A stretch of DNA of 64,000 bases, from positions 3,334,395 through 3,398,394 of the forward strand of contig NZ_KE386571.1 in assembly GCF_000427645.1 (NCBI RefSeq), written 5' to 3'. This document shows, in pieces, positions 9,029 to 18,585 of this stretch (positions within the stretch are counted from its first letter, which is position 1; each line of letters opens with the position of its first letter). Below the pieces are notes generated by a model. The model did no database searches. It saw nothing but the letters and a program-made list of their open reading frames with translations, and was not told where the DNA came from. The position numbers were made by a program, and so were the translations under genes. The DNA comes from Sphingomonas phyllosphaerae FA2 (lineage in GTDB: Bacteria; Pseudomonadota; Alphaproteobacteria; Sphingomonadales; Sphingomonadaceae).

Positions 9029-9610
9029 TCAGAAGAGCCGCTCGGTGAAGCGGATCGTGTCGCCCGGACGCACCGCCATCTCCGGCGTCGCCTCGACCTT
9101 GGTTTCGCCGCCGCCGGTTTCGGGCCGGATGAAAACGTACTTCTTCTGCGCGCGATAGGTATAGCCGCCGGCCAGCGCCACCGCGCCTTCCAGCGTCATG
9201 CCGGTCTGATACGGATATTGGCCCGGCTTGTTGACCTCGCCCAGGATGTAGAACGGACGATAGGACACGATCGAGCCCGTCACGCTGGGATTGCGCAGAA
9301 AGCCGTCGGCCAGCCGGTTGCGGATCAGCGTGCTGACCGCGTCGATCGTCATCCCCTGCGCCTTGATCGTCCCGGCCAGCGGCACTTCGATCGTGCCGTT
9401 CGGGTTGATCGCATAGGTGCGCGTCAGGTCCGGCTCGCCGTAGACCGCCAGCGCGATCTGGTCGCCGACGCCCAGCTGGTAGGTCGCATCGACCGGCGTC
9501 GCCCGCTCACGCCCCAGCGCGGAGGCGGATTGCAGCGGCAGATCGCCGCCGCGTCCGGCGCAGCCCGACAGCAGCGCCACTGCCGACAGCATCATCGCCA
9601 GCCTGGTCAT
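9029..9610 (-). CDS. Polysaccharide export protein, Wza/GumB type
   Basis: This is a 193-residue outer-membrane lipoprotein. The start at 9610 gives MTRLAMMLSAVALLSGCAG, with lipobox LSGC. The GGGGGAA stretch upstream fits a ribosome-binding site; the earlier in-frame start adds ten residues and spoils the signal. The export domain begins with YQLGVGDQIALAVYGEPDL, followed by SLBB-like segments (YILGEVNKPGQYPYQTGMTLEGAVALAGG). It should form the export channel for polymer made with the downstream Wzc-like protein. It is the first gene of the minus-strand locus and divergent from the GT2 at 9831. Confidence 0.92.
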   Translation of the reverse strand: MTRLAMMLSAVALLSGCAGRGGDLPLQSASALGRERATPVDATYQLGVGDQIALAVYGEPDLTRTYAINPNGTIEVPLAGTIKAQGMTIDAVSTLIRNRLADGFLRNPSVTGSIVSYRPFYILGEVNKPGQYPYQTGMTLEGAVALAGGYTYRAQKKYVFIRPETGGGETKVEATPEMAVRPGDTIRFTERLF

Positions 9611-9830
9611 ATTGATGGTTCCCCCGGGTCTATGCCGCACGTGCGAAGTGGCGACGTGGTAAGCGATGTTGCTTCAAATGCAAGCCATCTTCCAAGGGTT
9701 GGCAGGGACCATGCGCCTTCTTGCAGGAATATCTTTACCCGCTATGGCTCATAAAAGGGCAGGGGGATGACAAGCGTTGGCCGCTGCTTCCTCCGATGTA
9801 CGCTGTAAAAGGGGCTGGCGAGACGCGAGC
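9611..9830. other. Divergent intergenic region between the two arms of locus 1
   Basis: These 220 bases separate the wza-like gene (minus) from the membrane GT2 (plus) and must hold both promoters. The stretch around 9660-9760 is less GC-rich than its surroundings. No convincing -35/-10 pair or operator was identified by eye. A longer in-frame start for the GT2 at 9777 lies inside it but is not preferred. Confidence 0.4.
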
Positions 9831-10976
9831 ATGATCTGGGTGTACGCCATCGCTGCCGGGCTGTTGCTGCTGTTGGCGGTGCATCCGTTCGTCATCTATC
9901 CCTTTTCGTTGCGCTTTTTCCGTCGTCGGCCAGTGTCGCAACTGTCTCACGACGGGACAATGCGGCCGTCGCTGGCGATCTGCATGTCGGCCTATAACGA
10001 GGCGCGCTCGATCCGCCGACGGATGGAGCGGCTGATCGAAGCCGCCGACGCTTATGGCAATGCGACGATCCACGTCTACGCCGATGGTCCGCAGGACGGG
10101 ACCATCGAAATCCTGCGCGAGTTTGCGGATCGCATCGACCTGATCGTGTCGCACGGCCGCAACGGCAAGACCTATGGCATGAACCTGCTGGTGGAGCGCT
10201 CGTCGTCCGAGTTGCTGATGTTTACCGACGCCAATGTCATGCACGAGGTCGACGTGATCGCGCCGCTGGTGGCGCCGTTCGCGGATCCGGGTGTGGGCTG
10301 CACCAGCGCGCGGCTGGACTATGATAATGCCGACGACAGCCCCGCCGCCGCGACCGGCGCCGCTTACTGGCGCGCCGAGGAGGCGATCAAGGCGATCGAA
10401 AGCGAGACGGTCGGGCTGATCGGCGTCGACGGCGCGATGTTCGTGCTGCGCCGCGAACTGCACCGTCCACCGCCGCCGCACCTGATCGACGACCTGTACC
10501 TGAGCCTCGTCGTGCTGGCGCAGGGCAAGCGGCTCATCAGCGTGCCCGACGCGTTGGTTCACGAGCGCAGCGCCACCGAGGCCGAAGAAGAGCTGGTGCG
10601 CAAGCGGCGGATCGCGTGCCAGGCGATTAACGTCCACCGCGCGCTGTGGCCGCAACTGCGGCGGCTGCCGTGGCCGGCGCTGTATGGCTACGCCTCGCAC
10701 CGGATGCTGAAATGGATGACGCCGTTTCTGTTGTTGGGGGCGGGACTGTTCGCGCTGCTGGTGGCGGTGGCGCTGTTCGGCGCCGTGCCGATCCTGTCGC
10801 TGGCGGTGGGCGGTGCGATACTGCTGGCGGTCGGCAACCGGCTGCGGATCGGGATCGCGCAGAAGGTGGTGGCCGCGCTGCTGAGCCTCGTCGGTGTCGC
10901 GCAGGGCGTGGTGGATTCGGTATGGGGCGGAAAGACATACGCCGTCTGGCAACCCGCGGAGTCGGTGCGCGACTAA
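9831..10976 (+). CDS. Membrane-associated glycosyltransferase family 2
   Basis: This is a 381-residue GT2 enzyme with an N-terminal membrane segment (IAAGLLLLLAVHPFVIYPF) and two or three hydrophobic segments at the C-terminus. The GT-A core reads SLAICMSAYNEARSI, then MFTDANVMHE (acidic metal site) and an LIDDLYLSLVV segment. An RRRIACQAIN segment stands in place of the QxxRW motif. The ATG at 9831 is chosen because the protein then begins directly with its membrane segment; the ORF could extend to 9777. It heads the plus-strand arm of locus 1. It probably adds a sugar to the lipid-linked intermediate. Confidence 0.86.
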   Translation: MIWVYAIAAGLLLLLAVHPFVIYPFSLRFFRRRPVSQLSHDGTMRPSLAICMSAYNEARSIRRRMERLIEAADAYGNATIHVYADGPQDGTIEILREFADRIDLIVSHGRNGKTYGMNLLVERSSSELLMFTDANVMHEVDVIAPLVAPFADPGVGCTSARLDYDNADDSPAAATGAAYWRAEEAIKAIESETVGLIGVDGAMFVLRRELHRPPPPHLIDDLYLSLVVLAQGKRLISVPDALVHERSATEAEEELVRKRRIACQAINVHRALWPQLRRLPWPALYGYASHRMLKWMTPFLLLGAGLFALLVAVALFGAVPILSLAVGGAILLAVGNRLRIGIAQKVVAALLSLVGVAQGVVDSVWGGKTYAVWQPAESVRD

Positions 10977-11066
10977 GACAGGGCGAGTTGCCGTTACGGG
11001 CGCGAATCTTTAGGAGGCGGTGCAGCATAGAGGCGCCGGCCCCGGCGCGAACCGAGGAATGACAGC

Positions 11067-12059
11067 ATGAGCGGCCGCACCGATCCGATCCTGGTCACCG
11101 GCACTGCCGGCTTCATCGGCCATGCCGTCGCGCACCGCCTGCTCGACCGCGGCGAGCGCGTGATCGGTGTCGACATCGTCAACGATTATTACGATCCGAA
11201 GCTGAAGGAAGCGCGGCTCGCGACCTTCCAGGGGCGCAACACCTTCGCCTTCCACCGCGCCGATATCGCCGATGCCGCGGCGATGGCGAAGATCGTCCAC
11301 GACGAGGGCGTCCGCCGCGTCGTCCACCTCGCCGCGCAGGCGGGGGTGCGCTACAGCCTCGAAAACCCGTTCGCCTATGAGCGGTCGAACCTTGCCGGGC
11401 ACCTGTCGATCATGGAGGCGTGCCGGCATGCCGAGGGGTTCGAGCATCTCGTCTACGCCAGCTCCAGCTCGGTCTATGGCGACAAGCCGATGGGCGGCGA
11501 GGGCTTTACCGAGGACGAGGCGGCGGTCGATCCCGTGTCGCTCTACGCCGCGACCAAGCGCGCGTGCGAGCTGATGAGCCAGTCCTATGCCAAGCTGTAC
11601 GGCTTTCCGCAGACCGGCCTGCGCTTCTTCACCGTCTATGGCCCGTGGGGTCGGCCGGACATGGCCTATTTCTCGTTCACGCAGAAGATCATGCGCGGCG
11701 AGGCCATCGAGGTCTACGGCGAGGGCAAGATGGCGCGCGACTTCACCTATATCGACGATATCGTCGACGGGATCGTCGGGGCGCTGGACCATCCGCCCGA
11801 GGCGGGCGGGCACCGCGTGCTCAACATCGGTGACAGCCACCCGGTCGGGCTGATGGAGATGATCGAGGCGCTGGAAGACGCGATCGGGCAGAAGGCCGAA
11901 AAGGTGATGCGCCCGATGCAGCCCGGCGACGTCACCGCGACCTATGCCGACGTGTCGAAGCTGAACGCGCTGACCGGCTATCAGCCCAAGGTGATGCTGC
12001 GCGAGGGGTTGCAGCGGTTCGCGGAATGGTATCGCGGCTATTACGGGCCGAACGCCTGA
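11067..12059 (+). CDS. NAD-dependent epimerase, UDP-glucuronate 4-epimerase-like
   Basis: This is a 330-residue extended short-chain dehydrogenase. The Rossmann motif is GTAGFIG near the N-terminus, the catalytic YxxxK is YAATK, and the Ser is in YASSSSVYGD. The segment VDIVNDYYDPKLKEARL is characteristic of the UDP-glucuronate 4-epimerase group, which interconverts UDP-GlcA and UDP-GalA. GAGGA lies 11 bases before the ATG. It lies 90 bases after the membrane GT2, so it may supply the uronic-acid donor to locus 1. The exact sugar specificity needs assay; UDP-glucose 4-epimerase activity is the alternative. Confidence 0.88.
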   Translation: MSGRTDPILVTGTAGFIGHAVAHRLLDRGERVIGVDIVNDYYDPKLKEARLATFQGRNTFAFHRADIADAAAMAKIVHDEGVRRVVHLAAQAGVRYSLENPFAYERSNLAGHLSIMEACRHAEGFEHLVYASSSSVYGDKPMGGEGFTEDEAAVDPVSLYAATKRACELMSQSYAKLYGFPQTGLRFFTVYGPWGRPDMAYFSFTQKIMRGEAIEVYGEGKMARDFTYIDDIVDGIVGALDHPPEAGGHRVLNIGDSHPVGLMEMIEALEDAIGQKAEKVMRPMQPGDVTATYADVSKLNALTGYQPKVMLREGLQRFAEWYRGYYGPNA

Positions 12060-12077
12060 CCCCTCCACCGTCGTTAA

Positions 12078-12096
12078 CCCCGGATTTGATCCGGGG
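12078..12096. repeat. Inverted repeat between convergent genes
   Basis: CCCCGGAT and ATCCGGGG flank the loop TTG. The hairpin lies between the epimerase (plus) and the flippase (minus), which converge here. There is no T-run, so it is either a weak bidirectional terminator or a copy of the dispersed intergenic repeat also seen at 60341-60361. Confidence 0.6.
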
Positions 12097-12113
12097 TGGC
12101 GACAGCGCGCGGC

Positions 12114-13505
12114 TCAACGGTACATGGTGATCCGGAACAGCTCGCCGGGCGCGCCGGTCAGCCCGATCTCGAACGACACCCAGCGGATCGCATAAGCGAG
12201 CGCGATCAGCGCGGCGGTGGCGAGCAGATCCTGCCGGATGAACGTGACCTTCAGCCGCGCCTGACCGACCGACAGGCAGGCGTAGCGCATCAGCTCGGCG
12301 ATGACGGTCGCCACCGCCGCTGCGGCGATGCCGTAGCGCATCAGCCCGATCGGCAGCAGCACCGCCAGCCCGAGCAGCTTCGCCGCGCTGCCGAAGGCGC
12401 TGTAGTGCGGCTTGCGAAGGCCGAGCATCAGATTCTCGTTCAGCGTGCTGAGGATCATCAGCCACGCCGCCAGCGACACCCACGGCAGCAGTTGCGCCGC
12501 ACTGTGGTAGCGCACGTCGTAGATGCGGATGATGAAGTCCGACAACGCGATGACGCCGGCGATCGCGAGCATCGTCGCCGCCTGGAACTGCATGCGGCGG
12601 TGCGCCAGCTTGCGTTGCAGCTCGACCCCGCGAACCGTGGCGGCGGCCACGCTGGGGAAGACGATCTCTGCGCCCAGCTTCACGCTGAACTGCGCGAACA
12701 CGTCCGACAGCGTGCGGGCGATGCCGTAGATGCCAAGCGCGGCGAAGCTGACGTATTTGGCGAGGATCAGCCGGTCGAAGTTGAGCGCGAGGAAGAAGAC
12801 GACCGAGGAGACGAACACCCATTTCCCGAAGCCGAGAATTTCGCGCACATAGACCCAGTCGATCAGCAGTCGGTGCTTGATCTCAGGCTTGACGAAGTAC
12901 GACATGACGATGCCGGTGAGCGACGCCAGCAGGCTTCCGGCGAGCAGTCCCCAGATATTGGGCCAGATCCAGGCGGCACCGATCAGGAAGATGTTCCCGA
13001 CAAAGCAGATCGCGACTTCGAACATCGACGTGCGGTCGATCGCCAGCTCCTTCACCGCCAGAGGCTGTCCGATCGAGACCAGGCCGGTCATCAGCAGGAA
13101 CAGCGACATGAACGGCAGGATCTTGTGCAGCGTCGGATCGCCGTAGAAATGGCTGATGACGGGTTGCAGCAGCAACGCGATCAGCGCCAGCGCGACACCG
13201 CGGATGATTTGGAGCGTCCAGGCGGTGTTGTAGAAGCGCGGATCGGTCGCGTTCGGGCTGCTGACGACGTTCTGGCCGATGCCGATGTCAGTAAACAACT
13301 CCAGCCCGACCCGCAGCGAGGTGAGCAGGATCATGATCCCGAACAATTCGGGGGCGAGCAGCCGGGTCAGCACCAAATTGGCGCCGAACCGCATTCCCTG
13401 CACAAGAACATAGCCCAGCGTTGCCCAGCCAAGCCGCGCCAGCAGCGCCTCGGGCACGTGGAACCGCGCGATCATCTGGGCATGCAGCGTAGAAGTGTCG
13501 GCCAT
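12114..13505 (-). CDS. Oligosaccharide flippase family protein (second Wzx-like)
   Basis: This is a 463-residue polytopic protein with roughly a dozen hydrophobic segments. The N-terminal part LGYVLVQGMRFGANLVLTRLLAPELFGI is typical of lipopolysaccharide and O-antigen flippases of the MOP superfamily. It is convergent with the epimerase and follows the DUF1996 gene on the same strand after 98 bases. It would move lipid-linked repeat units across the cytoplasmic membrane. Which of the two flippases serves which priming transferase cannot be told from sequence. Confidence 0.86.
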   Translation of the reverse strand: MADTSTLHAQMIARFHVPEALLARLGWATLGYVLVQGMRFGANLVLTRLLAPELFGIMILLTSLRVGLELFTDIGIGQNVVSSPNATDPRFYNTAWTLQIIRGVALALIALLLQPVISHFYGDPTLHKILPFMSLFLLMTGLVSIGQPLAVKELAIDRTSMFEVAICFVGNIFLIGAAWIWPNIWGLLAGSLLASLTGIVMSYFVKPEIKHRLLIDWVYVREILGFGKWVFVSSVVFFLALNFDRLILAKYVSFAALGIYGIARTLSDVFAQFSVKLGAEIVFPSVAAATVRGVELQRKLAHRRMQFQAATMLAIAGVIALSDFIIRIYDVRYHSAAQLLPWVSLAAWLMILSTLNENLMLGLRKPHYSAFGSAAKLLGLAVLLPIGLMRYGIAAAAVATVIAELMRYACLSVGQARLKVTFIRQDLLATAALIALAYAIRWVSFEIGLTGAPGELFRITMYR

Positions 13506-13603
13506 GAACCCGTTGATTTCCGTCGATATATAGATTGGGGGCGTCTAAACCAGCCGCGCCGGGGGCCGCAACCGCACGCGGGCGGCGGCCGGAGGCGGCG
13601 GTC

Positions 13604-14839
13604 CTACCGCGTGGCCACGGCCTTGCCCGCCCCGGTCGCCTGGCCGGGGCGTGGGGGGATCGGCACCAGCCGGCGCGGCGTCTTCCAGACGAACGGCGTC
13701 GCGGGCTTCATCATGCGCAGCCCGCCCAGCACGCCGCTGTTGCAGGACTTCAGCGCCTCGATGCAGTCCGCGGTCCACATCGCCATCACCTCGTCGTCCC
13801 AGGCACCGAACCAGTCGGCGTGGAAGGTCGACCCCGCCGGCATCCGCTCCGTGCCCGGCATCTCGTCGGAGGACAGATACCAGCTGTCGGCGCGTTGCGC
13901 GTCGACGCTGTACCACGATGCCAGCGTGAACGTCGGCACCACCAGAGGATGCGTCGACGGGCAGCGCAGATAGCCCCACGAGCCGTAGCTGGGATTGGCC
14001 ATATGGTCGCGGTGATTGGGGCTATCCAGCCGCACACCGTCCCAGCAACCCGGCGCATAGACGATCGCACCCAGCCGGTTGCCGGCCGGGCAATTCGCCG
14101 CCGCCTCGGTGATCGTCTTGTAATGCCCCGATTTGGCGGTGGGGCCGTCGCAATCGAAATAGCTGCCGCCGGTCGGTGTCGTGCCGGTCAGCATGTCGTA
14201 GCCGAAGATGAAGCGCAGCCCGCGCGGCAGTGCGACGCAGTCCTTCGCCTGGCGGTGGCACTCGGCGCTGTTGCTGGGCAAGCGCTTGTAATAGATCGAC
14301 ACATAATCGGGGCGCACGACATGGCCGCGGCCGTCGAGCATCGCCGGCATCCAATAGGCCGAGCGGTTCAGGATGTTGACACAGGTGCTGTCGCCCGAGG
14401 TTCGCAGGCTGCGGTACGTGCTGCTGGCGTTCGCGCCGGTGTTGCCGAAGAACTGGTGCAGGTGGCTGCGGCCGGGCTGGTTCGGGTAGACGATCGGATC
14501 GTCGTAGCTGACCTGTCCGGGTTCGCACAGGAAGCGGAACGCGCCGATCGATTCGGTTGCCGCGGTTGGCGGCGTGTCGATCGGCTGGATCAGCGTCGCC
14601 GGTTTGACAGGCGACGGGATCGACGGCGGGACCTCCACGACCTCGCCGCTCAGCTGGGGCCGGACCTGATCGCCATGCAGGCTGCCGACGTTGTGCGAGA
14701 CATGGTCCTTGCCATAGCCCGCCGCCTCCGGCCCGCGCAGCTCATATGCAGTGTCGTCGGCGCGCAGCTGCGACCGCTGTGCTGGAGCCGGGGACGCGCA
14801 ACCGAGCAGCGACAAGGCGATGAGAAGGCGGCGGTACAC
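13604..14839 (-). CDS. DUF1996 lipoprotein (paralogue 1)
   Basis: This 411-residue secreted protein is of unknown function. The start is a GTG at 14839 with GGAG seven bases upstream; it gives the lipoprotein signal MYRRLLIALSLLGCAS (lipobox LLGC). The much longer open frame upstream is a shadow of DUF1501. The DUF1996 domain follows an unordered stretch, with motifs GRSHLHQFFGN, LNRSAYWMPAMLDG, LPRGLRFIFGYDM and STFHADWFGAWDD. His, Asp and Trp are well spaced for a metal site or hydrolase, but no activity is established. It is the last gene of the DUF1800-DUF1501-DUF1996 run and is closely related to the protein at 24468-25742. Confidence 0.88.
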   Translation of the reverse strand: MYRRLLIALSLLGCASPAPAQRSQLRADDTAYELRGPEAAGYGKDHVSHNVGSLHGDQVRPQLSGEVVEVPPSIPSPVKPATLIQPIDTPPTAATESIGAFRFLCEPGQVSYDDPIVYPNQPGRSHLHQFFGNTGANASSTYRSLRTSGDSTCVNILNRSAYWMPAMLDGRGHVVRPDYVSIYYKRLPSNSAECHRQAKDCVALPRGLRFIFGYDMLTGTTPTGGSYFDCDGPTAKSGHYKTITEAAANCPAGNRLGAIVYAPGCWDGVRLDSPNHRDHMANPSYGSWGYLRCPSTHPLVVPTFTLASWYSVDAQRADSWYLSSDEMPGTERMPAGSTFHADWFGAWDDEVMAMWTADCIEALKSCNSGVLGGLRMMKPATPFVWKTPRRLVPIPPRPGQATGAGKAVATR

Positions 14840-14910
14840 GATCGGTCTCCAGCAGGCGCCCGCCTTATAGAGGAACCGCGCCACCGCGACAAACGCCGTG
14901 GCGGGCGCGC

Positions 14911-16275
14911 TCAACCGTACAGCCCGATCGGCCCGCGTCCGTTGGTCGACCATGTGGCCCAGTTCGGGACGACATAGGGCATGTCGGCATCGCTGACGCC
15001 ATGCCACTTCAGGATCGCGCCGAGATATTCCTCCTGCGCGGTGGTCGGCAGGAAGCGGCCCTCGTTGCTGACGTCGTCGGCCCCGCCCAGCGTCGGGTCG
15101 GGATAGCGGCCGAAGACGCCGCCGGCCGTCACGCCCCCGCCGATCACCAGATGGTTGTTGCCCCACGCATGGTCGCAGCCGAGCTGCGCATTGCCGCGAT
15201 AGGTGCGCCCGAAATCGCTCATCGTGAAGGCGGTGACATTGTCCTGCAGGCCGAGCGACTCCATCGCCTTGTAGAAGGCCGACAGCGCCAGCGCGAGATC
15301 GCCGAGCAGGTTGGCGTGCGTGCCGGCGACGACGTTGCCGAACGTCACCTGCGCATCGTGCGTATCGTAGCCGCCCTGCGAGACGAAGAACGACTGGCGC
15401 GTATGCCCGAAGGTCGAACGCGCCTCGATCATCCGCGCCACGCGCTTCAACTGCTGCGACACGTCCGAGGTAAGCGCCGCGCCGGTCGCAGGATCGACGA
15501 AGAACGCTTCGACGCTGCCGGTCGCGCCCAGCACCGCGCTGGTCGCGGCGCTCATCGCATAGGCGTCGCGCACTGTATCGGCGGTCGAGGCGGTGATGTC
15601 GTCGAGCCCGGTGCCGCCGGCGAGACTGCTGACCGCGGCATCGATCGCGCTGCTGTTGGTGCCGTAGCGCGACAGTACGCCCTTCGACGGAAGCACCAGG
15701 GGTTGCGCCTGCTGCCCGATCAACGCGACATTGTTGCCGCCGAACGAGATGACCGGCGGCACGCCGCTGGCACCCATGCGATCGTGGAGGCGACCCATGA
15801 AACCGTCCCGATTGACCGATTGCGCGCGCAATCCCTGCCAATGCTCCTGCTCGTCAGAATGGCTCATCAGGTTCGAGGGGCGCAGGTCCGGGCGGCTGAT
15901 ATAGGTCGCCTTGGTCAGCGGCGTGGCGAGCGTGCCGGTGTTGAGCACCAGCGCCATCGCGCCCTTGTCCCAGATCGGCGCGAGGCTGGCCATCGCCTTG
16001 TGCAGCCCCAGTCCGCTGCCGGCCAGCGGCACGACGCCTGATGGGGGCAGCGCGACGGTCTGGCGCGCGCTGACATAGGCCGAATAGGCGGCGCTGTCGG
16101 TGGGGACGAGCATGTTCCACCCGTCGTTGCCGCCGAACAGGAACACCCCGACCATCGCGCGGAAGCCGGTGCCGGGCGCGCCGTAGGCGACGCCGCGGCC
16201 GAACATGCCGAGCGCGGCGGCGGCGCCGGCACTCATCGCCATGTGGTGGAAATGGCGGCGGGAAATGTGCGTCAT
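14911..16275 (-). CDS. DUF1501 family protein with Tat-like signal
   Basis: This is a 454-residue protein. The N-terminus MTHISRRHFHHMAMSAGAA has a twin-arginine followed by a hydrophobic stretch, consistent with Tat export. The body has the features of DUF1501, which belongs to the alkaline-phosphatase-like (sulfatase-related) superfamily: FLFGGNDGWNMLVP, YDTHDAQVTFG and FTMSDFGRTYRGN. The enzymatic role of the family is not known. It starts 12 bases after the DUF1800 gene; that pairing is common in bacteria and suggests joint function in the envelope. It is followed after 71 bases by DUF1996. Confidence 0.92.
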   Translation of the reverse strand: MTHISRRHFHHMAMSAGAAAALGMFGRGVAYGAPGTGFRAMVGVFLFGGNDGWNMLVPTDSAAYSAYVSARQTVALPPSGVVPLAGSGLGLHKAMASLAPIWDKGAMALVLNTGTLATPLTKATYISRPDLRPSNLMSHSDEQEHWQGLRAQSVNRDGFMGRLHDRMGASGVPPVISFGGNNVALIGQQAQPLVLPSKGVLSRYGTNSSAIDAAVSSLAGGTGLDDITASTADTVRDAYAMSAATSAVLGATGSVEAFFVDPATGAALTSDVSQQLKRVARMIEARSTFGHTRQSFFVSQGGYDTHDAQVTFGNVVAGTHANLLGDLALALSAFYKAMESLGLQDNVTAFTMSDFGRTYRGNAQLGCDHAWGNNHLVIGGGVTAGGVFGRYPDPTLGGADDVSNEGRFLPTTAQEEYLGAILKWHGVSDADMPYVVPNWATWSTNGRGPIGLYG

Positions 16276-16287
16276 GAAACGTGATCC

Positions 16288-18585
16288 TCAGCGATCGACG
16301 AGGAAATTGGGGCTGCTGGCGGCGATGTAGAGCAAAGCCTGCGCGCGCTTTCGCGCCTGAACCTGCGCATTGGCGTTGGTGATCGACACCGCGGCGTTGC
16401 GCAGCGCCTGCTTCTGCGCCGCGGTCGCGGTGTTGTTGAGCATCAGCAGGTTGACCACCGCAACCAGCCGGTCGGGATCGGCGGCGATCGCCTCCCACCC
16501 GCCCCACAGCGGCGCTGTGTTCGCGGAGCTGTTGGTGTTGTTCAGATAATTGGCGAAGTTCCAGTCGCCCCGATTGCTCTCACCCTTGAGCGTCCAGTCG
16601 TAGATGAGATTCTGGAGCGCGATGGTGCCGCCCGCCGACAACAGCTTCGACGCCGGGCTGACCAGCCCGTTGCTGCGCGGCAACGGATAGTCGGGCGGGT
16701 AGAAGTTGAACACCGACGGTGCCTGGAACACCGGCTGGCCCAGCGCGCCGTCGCGGATCGTCATCGCCGCGCCATCGGTCTGGAGACCGAGCGCGCGGAC
16801 CAGCGCGGTCATCGCCAGCACCGGTTCCTTGACCTTGCCGAAGCCGCCGCCGCGCGGCTCGTCGCCGCGGGCCTCGGGATCGAGCAGGATCGCGCGCACC
16901 ACGGCCTTCAGATCGCCGCGCACGCCCTTGCCATTGTCGACGAACACCGCGCCGATCCGCGTGACATAGGCGGGCGACGGATTGGCCTTCACCAGATTCT
17001 GGATGAGCAGCCGGGCGAGGCGCGGCGGCGTGCTGGGATGGTTGAACGCGGCGTCCAGCGCGATGCGCACGCCTTCTGCCGGCGCCGCCCCGGCGGGCAC
17101 GGTGACGCCCAGGAACGATTTCGCCTGCGTGTCATAGGCCCAGTTGACCGGGCGCACGATCATCGGCTGCGAGAAGTCGTTGCCGGTCCAGTCGGTACGA
17201 CCGCCGCTCTTGACGTAGGTCCAGCCGGTGAGCGCGCGCGACAGCCCCTTGATGTCGTCCGGCCCGTAATTGGGGACGAGCGCGCCGTTGCCGGCCAGCA
17301 CCGGCGTGCCGTCGGCGTTCAGCTGCATCGGCCCCATCGTGAAGAGCTGGAGCATCTCGCGCGCGTAATTCTCCGAGGGGGCGCTGCGCGCGCTGTCGGC
17401 CATCGACAGGTACCAGCCCATCGCGCCGTGCATCGTCACCTTGCCGAGCAGGTCGCGATAATTGCCGAACGCGCCGTCCAGCAGCACCTGCTGATAGGAG
17501 GCGATGCCCGACGTGCTGTTCACGCCGTTGCCCGAGATGACGAGAATCTGCGACAGCGCGAAGGCGACGCGCTGGCGAAGCTGATCGGGGGCGAGCGCGG
17601 CGTCGGCATAGAAGCGCGCCGCGGCCGGTGCGCGCGTGAAGTTGTTCTGCCAGCAGTTCACGATAGTGCGATCGGAGCAATAATCGTTCGGCACCCATTT
17701 TATCAGATCGGTGTAGGTGCTGCCGCGGACGCGAAATTGTTCGTCGATCCAGCCGGGGATGCCGAGTTCGGTGATCCGCGATACCAGCTGGGGCGTGGGT
17801 CCGAACGAGGCCTGGCGCGCGAGGCGCAGCACGTCGACCGGCACCGCGGCGGCGCCGTCGACCGTGGTGACCGGCTGGTTGAACGCGGTGAGTCCGGTGC
17901 TCCACGGCGTACTGTCGCCATTAGCGGTGAACAGCGCGAGGAAGCGCCAGAAGGCGTCGACGATCGACGAGGCCAATTCGCTGGCGCGCGTGGCGAGATA
18001 GGCGAAGCCGTCACTGGGGGAAGATTCTTCCGGCAGCTCGACGACCGGCGTAGGCGTAGGCGTCGGGGTGACCACGGCCGGGGTCGGGGTGGGTGTTGGC
18101 GTGGGCGCTGGCGCCACTACGACGGGCGTGGGCGTGGGCGTGGGCGTGGGCGCCGGTGCGACGACGACGGGGGTCGGCGTAGGTGTAGGCGTGGGTGCCG
18201 GCGCGACGACGACGGGAGTCGGCGTCGGCGTCGGTGTAGGCGTGGACGTCGCCACCGGATCGGGGAACGGGCTGACCGGCGCCGTCGGCGATGGCGACGG
18301 GGCAGGCGTGGGGGTCGCCGTTGGCGCCGGGGTCGGCGTGACGATCACGATCCCGCCATCGGTAGGCGAGGGGGTGGGGGACGGCGATGGCGTCGGCGTG
18401 ACGCCGGGACCGGCGCTGCCCGAGCCGACCGACGGGGTCGGAGTGGGCGTCGGTGCGGTGACGACGACGACGGGGGCGGTGGAGGTGCTGCCTCCACCGC
18501 CGCTAGCACCGCCCCCGCCGCAGCTCGCCAGGGCGAGCGACGCGGTCGCCAGAAGAAGGTGTGTCCGTAACCGCGTCTTCGCCAC
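16288..18585 (-). CDS. DUF1800 lipoprotein with Pro/Thr-rich linker
   Basis: This is a 765-residue protein. The signal peptide ends in a lipobox (LALASC at about residues 17-22), followed by a Gly run and about 140 residues of Pro/Thr repeats. The DUF1800 domain begins near [15 protein letters not shown] and includes [28 protein letters not shown] and RALTGWTYV. The linker would hold the domain away from the membrane or within cell-surface polymer. DUF1800 proteins usually lie next to DUF1501 genes, as here, and their function is unknown. It is the first gene of a three-gene minus-strand run. Confidence 0.92.
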   Translation of the reverse strand: MAKTRLRTHLLLATASLALASCGGGGASGGGGSTSTAPVVVVTAPTPTPTPSVGSGSAGPGVTPTPSPSPTPSPTDGGIVIVTPTPAPTATPTPAPSPSPTAPVSPFPDPVATSTPTPTPTPTPVVVAPAPTPTPTPTPVVVAPAPTPTPTPTPVVVAPAPTPTPTPTPAVVTPTPTPTPVVELPEESSPSDGFAYLATRASELASSIVDAFWRFLALFTANGDSTPWSTGLTAFNQPVTTVDGAAAVPVDVLRLARQASFGPTPQLVSRITELGIPGWIDEQFRVRGSTYTDLIKWVPNDYCSDRTIVNCWQNNFTRAPAAARFYADAALAPDQLRQRVAFALSQILVISGNGVNSTSGIASYQQVLLDGAFGNYRDLLGKVTMHGAMGWYLSMADSARSAPSENYAREMLQLFTMGPMQLNADGTPVLAGNGALVPNYGPDDIKGLSRALTGWTYVKSGGRTDWTGNDFSQPMIVRPVNWAYDTQAKSFLGVTVPAGAAPAEGVRIALDAAFNHPSTPPRLARLLIQNLVKANPSPAYVTRIGAVFVDNGKGVRGDLKAVVRAILLDPEARGDEPRGGGFGKVKEPVLAMTALVRALGLQTDGAAMTIRDGALGQPVFQAPSVFNFYPPDYPLPRSNGLVSPASKLLSAGGTIALQNLIYDWTLKGESNRGDWNFANYLNNTNSSANTAPLWGGWEAIAADPDRLVAVVNLLMLNNTATAAQKQALRNAAVSITNANAQVQARKRAQALLYIAASSPNFLVDR
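18079..18213. repeat. 45-base tandem repeat inside the DUF1800 gene
   Basis: Three 45-base units (18079-18123, 18124-18168, 18169-18213) encode repeats of [15 protein letters not shown] on the minus strand. A diverged fourth unit continues toward 18245. The units keep the reading frame, so copy-number change would alter linker length without breaking the gene. Confidence 0.85.

Noticed and set aside
12096..13973. 625-codon plus-strand frame across the flippase and DUF1996 genes
   Set aside because: Composition is Arg/Gln/Asp-rich without domains; both minus-strand genes beneath it are clear.
14840..15841. Long N-terminal extension of the DUF1996 frame
   Set aside because: It lies inside the DUF1501 gene; the GTG at 14839 with a good ribosome-binding site and lipoprotein signal explains the protein.
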